Assembly: GCA_018268415.1 (NCBI GenBank)
Contig: JAFDWO010000002.1
Coordinates: 1 to 55,106, forward strand
DNA length: 55,106 nucleotides
Source: Actinomycetota bacterium
GTDB lineage: Bacteria > Actinomycetota > Thermoleophilia > Solirubrobacterales > 70-9
Direction: 5' to 3'
The notes below the pieces were generated by a model. That model had not been told where the DNA came from. It was given only the letters and a program-made list of their open reading frames with translations, and made no database searches. Numbering within the stretch: position 1 is the first letter of the stretch; each line of letters begins with the position of its first letter. Positions 33,267-42,255 of the stretch are shown piece by piece. The position numbers were made by a program, and so were the translations under genes.

Positions 33267-33287
33267 CGGGTACTAAACGGGTACTAA
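33267..33287. repeat. CGGGTACTAA direct repeats
   Basis: CGGGTACTAA occurs at 33267 and 33278, 11 bases apart, 60 bases from the tRNA-Met remnant. The arrangement resembles integrase arm-type sites with a sequence different from those of the tRNA-Thr elements. Confidence 0.5.
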
Positions 33288-33485
33288 GTCTGCCGGGCAA
33301 CTGTCAGTCGGCGAACCTTGGCCGCCGTGATGGTGTAGCGATGCCTTCGGCCGGACAGTCGGACGATCCCAGCGGATCTCGTCTCTGAGCCCCGCTTCGC
33401 CCTCCGCCTGGTTCTCCTTTCCGATCCCGGCCTGAGTCGGGCAGTAGCCGTCGATGAAGAGGGGCGCGTTGGAGGAAGGCATCTC

Positions 33486-34761
33486 TCAGCGTGGCAGTCG
33501 GCGCAGCAGGGTGACGTGACGGGTGGCGGTCTCCGGCTTGCGGTCGAAGGCCGTGTAGGTAAGTCGCAGGGCGACCTTGGTCCGGCCGCTACGGCGGAGG
33601 CGGGCTGCGGCGTCGCCGCGGGCGACGATCGGCACGCGCACCGTCCCGCGAGCCGATCGGGGTGCCTGCCAGGGACGGACCCCGGCGCCGACGAGCGAGA
33701 GCTTGCCGGTGGCCGGCAACCGCAGCGCCAGTTGTGCGGTCCCGGCGCGCAGGTTCCGCTGCAGCTTCGGCTTGCCGACGTCCAGACCGCTGGTGCGGAA
33801 GATGGCGTTTATGTAGACATCGGCGGAAAGGGTCAGCAGGCAGGGATTGATGAGCGCGGCGGTGGCGCCGCCCGGTCCCGGCGCGCAGGGAACCGGCCCG
33901 GCGTTCTTCGGGTCGGTGATCTCGGCCAGGCTCGGCGGTCCCCCTGCCGCGCCTGGGACGCCTGAGGAGCTACCTGAGGGAAAGCCGCCCATGTGCCAGT
34001 AGATGAATTCCATGTTCGGCCGCACCGGTGAGCCGGTCAGCGAGACGACGGTGCCGCGCGGGAAGACGGCGTCGCAGGTCGGCGGGCAGGCGATGCCGGG
34101 AGGCGAGCTGACGATCCCGCCCTGCTCGCCGTAGCTGGTCGCGGTCAGGGTCTGCATCCGGGTCCCTTCGAGGACGAAGGCCTGGTCGGGTTCGGCCGCC
34201 GTCGCCGGCAGGCAGTCGCGGCGCTCGGCCCAGAGATATCTGCCGCACCCAAGCGTTTCTTCAGATGGATCCACCCAGTTCGCCGGGTAGCCGGCGCCGG
34301 CGGCGCTGGTCAGCCAGCCCCACGGTTCGGTGGCGGCAGAGCGGGAGCTGACCGAGAGCCAGTAGCCGCCTTCTCGCAGCAGCGGCGCCCCGGTGATCGG
34401 GATCGTCCCGTCAGGGGCGGGGGCAACTCCCGACTCTTCGAAATCGGGGTTACCCGGGATCCCGGTCGTGATGCCGGTATCGGAGTGAAAGATGCTCGAC
34501 GCGTCGTAGATGGTGACGTCGTAGCGGGCGTCGGCACGGGTGCCGAAGGGGTGGATCGCGCCCAGCGACCAGTGCTCGCCGGGGGGGGACGACGATGTCG
34601 TCGGCGGCGAGCGGCGTGCCTGTCGGTTTGCCGCCCGGCCCCTGCGAGGGGACGCCGGTCGCGGCCGGCCCGGGCCGCTGTTCGACCAGAACTTCCGCGC
34701 CCGCGCCGCTCGCGAAGACGAGACAGCAGAGAATCAGTCCCCCGATGAGCGATGCCCGCAT
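33486..34761 (-). pseudogene. Secreted protein broken in a poly-G tract
   Basis: From the ATG at 34761 the protein has a signal peptide (MRASLIGGLILCCLVFASGA ending at AGA) and runs to a stretch of eight G (34581-34588). After one base is added there, the frame continues (GEHWSLGAIHPFG, then YPANWVDPSEETLGCGRYLW) to the stop at 33486 without further breaks, about 420 residues in all. The product would be exported. Downstream residues contain Cys pairs and a C-terminal beta-sandwich-like domain. No family recognised. The break may be an assembly error, a mutation or a switch (see findings). Confidence 0.7.
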
Positions 34762-34822
34762 CGCGGTGAATGGTAGTCCGGCGGCCCGGGCGTGGCGGTC
34801 GATCCGACGCGTGGGAAAAGAG

Positions 34823-35099
34823 ATGTCGACTCAGCGGGCGGTGGACCGACGGTGTGGCTGCTCGCCTCAAGCCTTCCGCCCGGCGCTCGCTTGATCGGCT
34901 CGAAAGCCGCTCGACGCCCGGTCCGTCTGCCGGTCCCTCGCAGGTGATCGAGGAGGCCATTCGTCGTGACCTCGGCCTCGACGACCTGGCCGAGATCTGG
35001 GCCAAGGTCACGCCCGCCGGCGAGGAGGAGGGCAAGGATCTCGCCGGCGATGAGATTCGCGCGATGCGCACGGAGAGGCGTGGCGAGGGCGGTACTTGA
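34823..35099 (+). pseudogene. VapB-like antitoxin, frameshifted
   Basis: The ATG at 34823 begins MSTQRAV, typical of VapB-like antitoxins, but the frame breaks near 34850-34870. A second frame continues ARRSLDRLESRSTPG, SQVIEEAIRRDLGLDDLAEIW to 35099, the usual C-terminal half. A toxin remnant follows. Not functional as read. Confidence 0.55.
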
Positions 35100-35197
35100 C
35101 CCGAGAGTCGTCGACCCTGCTGCTCGAGGAGCTCGGGTCCGTCCTTCGACGGGCGGTCTCTACCCCGGCGGAGTTCCTCGCCGTGCACGGCGGATAA
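35080..35197 (+). pseudogene. VapC-like PIN toxin remnant
   Basis: A GTG at 35080 overlaps the antitoxin end. The first residues (MARAVLDPRVVDPAA) resemble the PIN N-terminus, though the second Asp region is altered. A different frame ends STPAEFLAVHGG with a stop at 35197, as in PIN C-termini. The middle is deleted. Confidence 0.4.
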
Positions 35198-35406
35198 GGG
35201 ATACGGTCGGGCGAGCCGGACCTTCTGGCTCTCGCAGGAGGTCGCCTACCTCCGGCGACCGTCGGGCGATTCAGGCACTTTCGGGCGTGCGAGCGCCTGA
35301 ATCCGTCGAGGGTTTGGGACCGATCCAGGTTCTTCAGCCATCGACCCGTCTGCGGCTCATCTACCTGAATCATCTATCGCGCGTCTGAGCAAGGGCCAAC
35401 GCATAC
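35198..35406. other. Intergenic, nothing recognised
   Basis: No convincing gene, repeat or RNA structure was seen between the toxin remnant and the SET gene. Confidence 0.4.
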
Positions 35407-35946
35407 CTATGCCGCGTCGGCGTCTCGCGCACGGTCGATCTCCAGCAGGTAGGGCGCGACCGAACCCGCGTAGTCGGCTTTGCGCACGGCGGGGAGGTCC
35501 TTCCAGCCGGTCACGGAGCCACGACACCGATCGGTCCCACAGAGGCATCCGTCCGGGAAGTGGTCGACCGAGTAGTTGCGCATCGCGTAGTCGAAGGTGA
35601 TCTCGTCCCCGGCGGTGATCTCCTCCCGCGCGATGAAGTCGCAGGCGCCCGTCTCGTTGACCCTGACCCCGCAGTTCGGATCGCAGGAGTGGTTGACGAT
35701 CGGGCCGAGGCCACCGTGTCGTGCCCACTTGGTCCGGCTGATCTGGGTCGCGTGGGAGTCGTTGCATTCGACCTCGCCTTCGAGTTCGCCGACCATCACG
35801 GTCTCTCCGACCTCAAATCCGCGAGTGGCGCGAACGCCACCGCCTTTGCCGCCCTTGGGAGTACAAAGCTCATATCCGACCGGATCCAAAGGGACCGCCT
35901 CTCGATTGCTTGGCACACGAGTTCGTGTGAGACGACAGTAGACCAT
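35407..35946 (-). CDS. SET-domain protein methyltransferase
   Basis: 179 residues. SET signature residues are visible: GGVRATRGFEVGETVM at the start, NHSCDPNCG (the substrate/cofactor knot), GDEITFDYAM and a post-SET-like Cys cluster CLCGTDRCRG. The fold should transfer methyl groups from S-adenosylmethionine to lysine. SET proteins are rare in bacteria and usually act on proteins of the host cell. It is transcribed alone. Its target is unknown. Gene integrity looks good. Confidence 0.85.
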   Translation of the reverse strand: MVYCRLTRTRVPSNREAVPLDPVGYELCTPKGGKGGGVRATRGFEVGETVMVGELEGEVECNDSHATQISRTKWARHGGLGPIVNHSCDPNCGVRVNETGACDFIAREEITAGDEITFDYAMRNYSVDHFPDGCLCGTDRCRGSVTGWKDLPAVRKADYAGSVAPYLLEIDRARDADAA

Positions 35947-36070
35947 CGCCCTGCCCGCTTCGGCCAGGCCTCGGGATGGACACGCGCCTCGGGCAGCCTG
36001 GCCGGCTCTTGAGCCGGCGCGTCACCACGGCGGGAGGATCGGCGTAGCATCGCCAGGGCGAGATGCCCGC

Positions 36071-36289
36071 GTGATCTTCCACTTCGAGTTCGGCGGTGTC
36101 CATGGCTGGGAAGCGATGGGCGCGGGCCTGGGCACCGGGAACGAGCAACTACCGACGGCGCTCGCCGATCTGCGCCTCCTCCATGGTGGGTCGCTCCCGC
36201 CGGGCCGCTACCAGTACATCGCGGCGCTCGGCAGCGAGGCGAGGTGGCGCGACTTCGAGATCGGCGACGACGGCGAGATGCTCGACTGA
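36071..36289 (+). CDS. Small unknown protein
   Basis: 72 residues from a GTG: beta-rich start IFHFEFGGVHGW, then LPPGRYQYIAALG. No recognised family. Composition is consistent with real coding. Confidence 0.5.
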   Translation: MIFHFEFGGVHGWEAMGAGLGTGNEQLPTALADLRLLHGGSLPPGRYQYIAALGSEARWRDFEIGDDGEMLD

Positions 36290-36321
36290 GCGGGACCCGG
36301 CGATGTGGGGAGACGACCGAG

Positions 36322-36579
36322 GCCTACCTGTACTGCCGGCCCAACGTCCTAAAGGCGGAGTCCGGGGCGGTCGAGGTGGATCTCCTCCTCCAGAAGCTCG
36401 CGGGTGAGTTGGGCCTCACCGACGGGCCGCGCTTTCGCGAGGCACGCGGGACCTCGATCGTCGTCCCCGGCAGCCCGGAGCAGGTCTGGGCGGCCATGGA
36501 TCGCGTCTCGACATACCGGACTCGACGCGAGCTCTTCTTGCTGTCCGGTTCATACGGACCGTTCTCGGAAGATCCCTGA
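36322..36579 (+). CDS. Small unknown protein, start unclear
   Basis: The frame reads TEAYLYCRPNVLKAESG, GELGLTDGPRFREARG, PGSPEQVWAAMDRVSTY, which looks like protein, but no good start codon lies near 36322; the nearest GTG (36244) lies inside the upstream gene. Could be a remnant. Confidence 0.4.
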   Translation, partial: AYLYCRPNVLKAESGAVEVDLLLQKLAGELGLTDGPRFREARGTSIVVPGSPEQVWAAMDRVSTYRTRRELFLLSGSYGPFSEDP

Positions 36580-36603
36580 ACTCTCGGGCATACGCTACCG
36601 TAG

Positions 36604-37890
36604 GTGGGTCGGAGCGGCCGATTCGCCGCCCGAGAGGTTCCGTTTCCTCCGCGTGCCATTGGTGCCTTGGGGCCGCAGGATCTCCCAAGCAGTTCAATCG
36701 CAGGAGAAAACAGAATCACTTCCTTTGCCGACCTCGGCACCTCCCGGTCGGTCGTCGACGCCCTCGCGGCGCGCTCGATCGATCATCCGTTTCCCGTCCA
36801 GGAGATGGTCATCCGCGACGCGCTCGCGGGTCACGACCTCTTGGTCCAGTCCCCCACCGGCTCGGGCAAGACGCTTGCCTTCGGCGTGCCGCTGGTCGAC
36901 CTGATCGGTCCGCGTGAACGGGGGCCGCAGGCTCTCGTCCTCGCCCCGACCCGTGAGCTTGCCGGCCAGATCGTCGACGAGCTCTCCTCGCTGGCGGAGG
37001 CGCGCCGGCTTCGCATCGCCGCCGTCTACGGCGGTGTCGGCTTCGGCCCGCAGATGAAGGCTGCCGGCCGCGCCGACATCGTCGTCGCCACCCCGGGGCG
37101 GCTCGAGGACCTGATCGGGCGCGGCGCCGTCTCGCTCGGCGTGGTCCGGGTGCTTGTCCTCGATGAGGCCGACCGGATGCTCGACATGGGCTTCCGGCCG
37201 GCCGTCGACCGGATCGTCGCCCTCACCCCCGACGAGCGCCAGACGCTCTTCTTCTCGGCGACCCTGGAGGGAGCGGCCGGCCGCGTCGCAGCCTCCTACA
37301 CCCGGGACGCCCGTTCCCATACCCACGCCGAGCCTGACCGCGGCGAGCCCGCGGTCGAGCACCGCTTCGTCAAGGTCGACTCGCAGGACGCGAAGCTCGA
37401 CCATCTGGTCGAGCAGCTGTCCGGCGAGGACGTGGGACGCTCGCTGGTCTTCGTGCGCACCAAGCGTGGTGCCGACAAGCTGGTCAAGCGACTGCGTGAC
37501 CGTCACCTCGCCGCGGTCGCGATGCACGGCAACAAATCTCAGCGCCAGCGCGAGCAGGCACTTTCGCGCTTCGAGCGCGGGAAGGTGATGACCTTGGTCG
37601 CCACCGACGTCGCCGCCCGCGGCATCGACGTGCCCGACGTCCAGCGGGTCATCAACTACGACGCCCCCGAGGACCGGGAGGCATACGTGCATCGTGTGGG
37701 GCGGACGGGCCGGGCCGGTCGCACCGGCACCGGCATCAGCTTCGTGCTCGCCGAGCAGACCGAGGAGATGCGCCGGATCGGGGCGAGCCTCGGGCTTGCC
37801 CACGGCCTCGGCGGACCGGACCGGACCGGGCCCTCCGCCCCCGCCCGCCGACGGCGCAGCCGTCGGCGGCGCGCGGGGGCGACGGCCTAG
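36604..37890 (+). CDS. DEAD-box RNA helicase
   Basis: 428 residues. Motifs in order: Q-motif FPVQ, I SPTGSGKT, Ia PTRELA, Ib TPGR, II DEAD, III SAT, V ATDVAARGID and VI HRVGRTGRAG. The C-terminal tail is Arg/Ala-rich. It unwinds RNA, typically for ribosome assembly or mRNA decay, and often adapts cells to cold; a cold-shock gene lies 2.4 kb away. The GTG at 36604 is the longest start; the true start may be closer to residue 35 (ITSFADL). It appears to be a normal chromosomal gene. Confidence 0.9.
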   Translation: MGRSGRFAAREVPFPPRAIGALGPQDLPSSSIAGENRITSFADLGTSRSVVDALAARSIDHPFPVQEMVIRDALAGHDLLVQSPTGSGKTLAFGVPLVDLIGPRERGPQALVLAPTRELAGQIVDELSSLAEARRLRIAAVYGGVGFGPQMKAAGRADIVVATPGRLEDLIGRGAVSLGVVRVLVLDEADRMLDMGFRPAVDRIVALTPDERQTLFFSATLEGAAGRVAASYTRDARSHTHAEPDRGEPAVEHRFVKVDSQDAKLDHLVEQLSGEDVGRSLVFVRTKRGADKLVKRLRDRHLAAVAMHGNKSQRQREQALSRFERGKVMTLVATDVAARGIDVPDVQRVINYDAPEDREAYVHRVGRTGRAGRTGTGISFVLAEQTEEMRRIGASLGLAHGLGGPDRTGPSAPARRRRSRRRRAGATA

Positions 37891-37893
37891 CTC

Positions 37894-38262
37894 GTGGGCG
37901 CCGGAGCCGCCAGGTGGAGCTGCGCCCGCTGCAAGGTCTCCGTCGGACGGCTCGACGGCAGCACGACGCCGCTGCCCACCACCTGGTCGCGCACCGGCGC
38001 CTCGACCTTCTGCCTCATCTGCAGCCGCGCGCTGGCGGGTGAGGCGGCGATGGACTCCGCGCCTCCCGCCTGCTCGCGGCACGAGCGGTTCCTCTTGCGC
38101 CGGGACGCCGTGATCCGCTTCGAGATCGGCCGGACGCCGCTGGCACCGGACCGGATCATCGCGCGCGCCTGTCGCACCTCGCCGAAGAAGGTCGCGTCGG
38201 TCCGCAAGGCTCTGGGCGACATCCCCTTCCACCATCCCACCGCCGCCCGGGGCGGGGTCTAG
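37894..38262 (+). CDS. Small zinc-ribbon protein
   Basis: 122 residues from a GTG, 4 bases after the helicase stop, so co-transcribed. Two Cys pairs (CARC near residue 10 and CLIC near residue 40) suggest a bound zinc. The C-terminal half (LLRRDAVIRFEIGRTPLAPD) contains a helical segment. No function known; close to the helicase gene. Confidence 0.65.
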   Translation: MGAGAARWSCARCKVSVGRLDGSTTPLPTTWSRTGASTFCLICSRALAGEAAMDSAPPACSRHERFLLRRDAVIRFEIGRTPLAPDRIIARACRTSPKKVASVRKALGDIPFHHPTAARGGV

Positions 38263-38271
38263 CCGACCACG

Positions 38272-39129
38272 ATGGAGATCGGGATCGGACTCGCGGTGGC
38301 GGTGGCGCTGGCGACCAACCTCGCCGCCCTGCTCAAGCACCGCGGCTGTCAGGACGCCGGGGCGGTCAGGATCGGGCAGCCGTTCTCGGCTCTGCGCGAC
38401 CTTTCCCGCTCGCCCTGGTTCGTCGCCGGTTGGGGGCTCGCCGCGCTGGCCTGGCTGGCCCACGTCGCGGCGCTCTCCCTGGCTCCGATCTCCCTCGTCC
38501 AGGGCATCCTCGCCGGCGGCGCCGTCACCCTGGCGGTGCTCTCGCAGCGGCTCTTCGGCGACCCGGTCGGACGACGCCAGTGGCTGGCGCTGGCGGTCGG
38601 CGCGGCCGGGCTGGTCCTCTTGGTGGTGACCCTGCCCCGCTTCCACGGCTCGGACTCCCATTTCTCTCCGGCGGCGATCCTCGGCTTCGAGGGGGTCCTC
38701 GTCCTCCTGGCCGCCGCGATCGCGCTCGGTCACCGATCCGGACGGCTGCCGGAGCGGCGGGGCGTGATGCGGTCCGTGCTGGCCGGGCTCCTCTTCGCGC
38801 TCGCGGGGATCGCGATCAAGGCCCTCACCGGCGGCGCCGGCGGTCCGGCGGGCGTCGCCGCCCTGGTCGCCGTCACCGTTGCCTGTGGTGCGCTCGCCCA
38901 GTACACCGCCGTCGCCGCTCTGCAAGGAGGCCAGGCGATCGAGACGATCGGATTGATGGGGCTCGTCGCCAATGCCGCCCAGATCGTCGGTGGCATCGTC
39001 GTCTTCGGGGATCCGCTCTCGCCCAGCCCGCTCGGCGTCGCCCTGCAGGGGCTCGCCTTCGCGATGGTCTGCCTGTCGGCGCTCCTGCTCCCCAAGCCGC
39101 TCCCCGGAAGAGGCGCGGTGCGGACGTGA
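38272..39129 (+). CDS. DMT/EamA-like membrane transporter
   Basis: 285 residues with about nine or ten hydrophobic helices in two similar halves, as in the drug/metabolite transporter superfamily (e.g. WGLAALAWLAHVAALSLAPI, LLVVTL). Starts 9 bases after the previous gene. Substrate unknown. It overlaps a small gene by GTGA at its end. Confidence 0.75.
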   Translation: MEIGIGLAVAVALATNLAALLKHRGCQDAGAVRIGQPFSALRDLSRSPWFVAGWGLAALAWLAHVAALSLAPISLVQGILAGGAVTLAVLSQRLFGDPVGRRQWLALAVGAAGLVLLVVTLPRFHGSDSHFSPAAILGFEGVLVLLAAAIALGHRSGRLPERRGVMRSVLAGLLFALAGIAIKALTGGAGGPAGVAALVAVTVACGALAQYTAVAALQGGQAIETIGLMGLVANAAQIVGGIVVFGDPLSPSPLGVALQGLAFAMVCLSALLLPKPLPGRGAVRT

Positions 39130-39299
39130 CCGATCGGAGGCCATCCGACCGCAGACCGCCCCCACGCCCGGAGGCGCCGTCTCTCGACCGACCGACCGGC
39201 GCCTCCGACTGCGAGCGCAGGAAGGTCAGGCGCCGCGGCCTGCGACAGGCCGAGGGCACCATCCGCGATTACCTTTCGGGGCTCCGCCGACCGCGTTGA
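39126..39299 (+). CDS. Small basic protein
   Basis: 57 residues, Arg/Pro-rich, from a GTG overlapping the transporter stop. It may be a real coupled gene, or a read-through of unused frame. No domain recognised. Confidence 0.35.
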   Translation: MTDRRPSDRRPPPRPEAPSLDRPTGASDCERRKVRRRGLRQAEGTIRDYLSGLRRPR

Positions 39300-40000
39300 C
39301 CGCCCGAAGCCTGCGCCGTCCCTATCCGATCGACTCGGCCCGCGGCGGCCGGATCGGTTCGCCCTCGGGGCGCCTCTCTTCGGTGTGGTGTTTTTCGCGG
39401 GGAGACCCGAGCCGTCTTGCCGACCACCGGCTCCGTGGAGCTACCGGTGTACCCGCCGCGCGACTTTCGCGTCGGCCTTCTCGTGGACCAGAGGCTCCTC
39501 GCAACGAGGGCAACGGATCGCGGTTGCGCTGCTCTTCGGCAGAAGGCGCGACAGCCGAAGCCCGCACACCCGACGATCGCCATGCTCACGGGCCTACGCG
39601 CCGGCGTCCTGACGTCCCGAGGAGATTCCGCTCCGCTCCCCGGCCCGGGTACGACCTCACAACGATCAGGCTCGCGGAGATCGACATCGGGGACGCCCCC
39701 GCAGGAGGGCCGCCGAGACGGTCGACCGCTCTCGCGCCTGCGTGTGGAGACCGAGGCCACGCTGCGCCGACTCGCGGCCGACCTTTGAGCAGCGGGGCCG
39801 CCGGCGGGGGGCGCTCCTCGCGCAGGTGGTCATCCCGCCCCCCGGCGTTCCTGGCGTCGTACGGCCGCGCCGCTCTTCTCGCGCCGCGCGGCCGTCCGCG
39901 CCAGCAGTCGCTCGGTGGCGCGGCGATGTTCGTCCCACTCCTCTCCGCCGCCCTGCCGTCCTCCCTCAGGATCGCGACCGGAGGGAGTATCGCCCTCTGC
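39300..40000. other. Degenerate region with broken coding pieces
   Basis: 701 bases without an intact gene. Pieces in different frames look protein-like (YDLTTIRLAEIDIGDAPAG near 39650, RRDGRPLSRLRVETEATL near 39720) and together suggest a frameshifted gene of unknown family. No RNA or repeat seen. Confidence 0.4.
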
Positions 40001-40234
40001 ATGGACTCCAAAGGTCCGCCGACCGTGCCAGACGATAGGGCGGGCCGCACCGCGGTCGATGCGCCGCTCGCGTGTCTCGTCGTCGAGCTTGAGCTCGACG
40101 ACAGGACGAAGCTCAGGCAGGGCGATGGCCACTCGATCGTCGTCAGGGACGTCGAACCGGGCGATCTATGGCGCGCGACGGACCGTGCCGTGCCCGACTG
40201 GGAAGCCCGCGACCTCGCTTCATATGACCGGTGA
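40001..40234 (+). CDS. Small unknown acidic protein
   Basis: 77 residues, from an ATG at 40001; a purine-rich GAGGGAG lies about 13-20 bases upstream. Sequence includes LACLVVELELDDRTKL and HSIVVRDVEPGDLW. No known family. Confidence 0.4.
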   Translation: MDSKGPPTVPDDRAGRTAVDAPLACLVVELELDDRTKLRQGDGHSIVVRDVEPGDLWRATDRAVPDWEARDLASYDR

Positions 40235-40310
40235 AGATCGAGCGTGAGAAGCGGCCTCTCGGCGCGGCAGTCGCCGGCGGCGGAAGTGTGCCGCCGGCTT
40301 TCGCCTTGTC

Positions 40311-40517
40311 TCAGCCGAGCGGCCGGACGTTGACCGCTTTTGGCCCTTTGTCGCCGGGCTCGGCGTCGTAGGAGACCTTGGCGCCCTCGGCGAGCGTCTT
40401 GAAGCCCTCGCCGCCGATGTCGCTGTGATGGACGAACAGCTCCTTGCCGGCATCATCGGGGGTCACGAAGCCGTAACCCTTGTCGTCGTTGAACCACTTC
40501 ACGGTTCCGGTTGCCAT
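40311..40517 (-). CDS. csp: Cold-shock protein
   Basis: 68 residues. RNP1-like KGYGFV and RNP2-like LFVHHS are both present in the typical CspA layout ([19 protein letters not shown]). The protein binds single-stranded RNA and DNA. GGAGGT lies eight bases before the ATG at 40517. The length matches the family. Confidence 0.95.
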   Translation of the reverse strand: MATGTVKWFNDDKGYGFVTPDDAGKELFVHHSDIGGEGFKTLAEGAKVSYDAEPGDKGPKAVNVRPLG

Positions 40518-40668
40518 CTGCTGATACCTCCGTCTTATGTGCACTGCGAACGCGGAGGATGCCGAGTGGGCAAAGGGTCTACGGGCGCGGGCACCACTTG
40601 GTCGGGAAAGTCCCGACACGAACCCGACCGAGGCTAGCAGGGACGGCCTCGACAATCCGCCCCGTAGC

Positions 40669-40887
40669 ATGAAGATCATGGGACACGCCGAGGTGACTCT
40701 CCTGAACGGACAGATCCTCGAAGTCGAGGGCGACATCGGCGAGGTCGAGAAGGTGCTCTCCGACGCCGCCCGGTCCGGCCACGCGAGGTTCGCCTGGCTG
40801 ATCGAGCACGGCAGCGGCGAGCGGGTCGGGGTGAACCCTGACCAAGTGCTCACGCTGCGTGGCGGGGAGCACGTAGCGGAGACATAG
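40669..40887 (+). CDS. Small unknown protein
   Basis: 72 residues from the ATG at 40669 (an ATG at 40678 is also in frame). [20 protein letters not shown] and [20 protein letters not shown] look like a beta-rich domain. Similar short proteins occur in actinobacteria. Function unknown. Confidence 0.55.
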   Translation: MKIMGHAEVTLLNGQILEVEGDIGEVEKVLSDAARSGHARFAWLIEHGSGERVGVNPDQVLTLRGGEHVAET

Positions 40888-41324
40888 CCGCAGAGGGCGC
40901 GGTGATGGCGGCGTCCAGGCAGGCTGCCGAGCCGCGAACCGCGATGGGAGGACCGTTCGACAAGGTGGCGGCGAACCTCAGGTGACCAGAGGGACCTCGA
41001 GTCGGACTCCCCGCGCGGGATCTGGGGCCTGGCCGTACGACGGTAGCCGACCGAGGAAGAGGAACCGAGAATCAGTCCATATACGGGAGATTTGACCGTC
41101 CGCCACGCTCGATTTTCGAACCGACCGCCTCTAGTTATCTCGTTACGAGCACATCGCAATTCAGGCGAGCGGGCGGGCCGAAATGTGCCGAAAACGCCGT
41201 CGATAGGCCTCGATTCCCGTGATGTCAGGCACTCGTGCCTGGAACGGATCGCCGACCTCGGGGCGGGTGACTCCGATCGGCATGTCAGAAAGCGCCTATA
41301 TGCAGGGACTTTTCGGATCCGGGT
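40888..41324. other. Intergenic, nothing recognised
   Basis: About 440 bases without a convincing gene; borders the tRNA-Val remnant. GGATCC palindrome near 41317 is short and not informative. Confidence 0.4.
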
Positions 41325-41369
41325 CGGGCACGGCTGGCTTCAAACCAGCGACCTCTCGCGTGTGAAGCG
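41325..41369 (-). repeat. tRNA-Val(CAC) 3'-half remnant
   Basis: On the minus strand: anticodon loop TTCACAC with CAC, 3' stem strand GCGAG, variable region AGGTC, T-arm GCTGG TTTGAAG CCAGC, acceptor strand CGTGCCC. The 5' stem strand does not pair, so the gene is cut in the anticodon stem. It is a typical integrase attachment remnant. Confidence 0.7.
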
Positions 41370-41473
41370 TCGCAGGACGATTCCTCTTATGGCGTTCTGA
41401 GCCACTATCCCGCTGCTAGAGCCGAATCCGGACTTGTGTGGTTCGCCTCTATTAGGCAGCGATCGGCAGTATT

Positions 41474-41495
41474 TGACCCCACGAATGACCCCACG
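41474..41495. repeat. TGACCCCACG direct repeats
   Basis: TGACCCCACG at 41474-41483 and 41486-41495, 12 bases apart, about 100 bases from the tRNA-Val remnant on the expected inner side. A similar pair occurs at 47926-47946. Candidate integrase arm sites. Confidence 0.55.
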
Positions 41496-41600
41496 GGCCC
41501 GGTTCGTGGAGAGCTGCCGGCTCCCAGAACGGAGGGTTAGCGTGGCTGCCAGGTCGGAGTTCCTCGCTCTACCGCCGCCGAAGCCTGGGCTTCACGCTGC

Positions 41601-41892
41601 CTATGGGCCGTCTCGCCATTCTCGGTCAGAACGAGCCGACCCCTCGGCATCTCGCTCCATGACCCCTTTCTCGACAAGGCTTGTGTTCGTCTCGGCGACC
41701 GGCTCCGGGTCGAGCAGGAGAATCTCCGCGAACGCGGCGGGGTCGATCGAACCCTCGTTGTCAGCAGCGTCAATCGCTTCTATCTGGATCTGCATGAGGT
41801 CCAGGCCGGTCACCGTACTCCCGCACCCGGCGGGGACCGCGATTTTCAGGTGGCTTGATGCGAGAAAGACCTGTCGCCGACCACGGGCGGCG
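41601..41892 (-). pseudogene. Gene remnant cut by the IS element
   Basis: A protein-like C-terminal piece (VTGLDLMQIQIEAIDAADNE, AAFAEILLLDPEPVAETNTS) ends at 41601 and its 5' side runs directly into the left end of the IS3-family element. The other half was not identified with confidence. Confidence 0.45.
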
Positions 41893-41962
41893 TGAGCCAG
41901 GCCGGGTTTGACGGAGACCTCGAAGCCAGGATTCCTCCTGGCCGAAGGGAACCGATCAACCC

Positions 41963-42255
41963 ATGGCAAGAAGCAGGAAGTACCCAGAAGAGTTGTTGGA
42001 GCGCGGTACCCGGATGGTCTTCGACTCCGGCCGCCCGATCGCCCACGTCGCCCGCGACCTCGGCATCCACCACAAGACCCTGCGCAAGGGGGTGCGCCAG
42101 GTCGAAGCCGACAAGGGCAGGTGCTGGGCAACGAGGAGCGCGAGGAGCTGAAGGCCCTCCGCGGCGAGGTGCGCGAACTGCGCCGGGCCAACGAGATCCT
42201 GAAGTCCGCCTCGGCGTTTTTCGCCGCCGAGCTCGACCCACGCCGGACGAAGTGA
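41963..42255 (+). pseudogene. IS3-family orfA, frameshifted
   Basis: Starts [19 protein letters not shown], with an HTH segment, then breaks near 42115; the remainder ([20 protein letters not shown], a leucine-zipper-like coiled coil) is in another frame and ends at 42255 with TGA overlapping orfB. Confidence 0.8.

Noticed and set aside
36694..39165. Long minus-strand open frame (about 820 codons) opposite the helicase and transporter genes
   Set aside because: It mirrors three well-supported plus-strand genes, is Arg/Gly/Asp-rich as expected for antisense of GC-rich coding DNA, and shows no domain.
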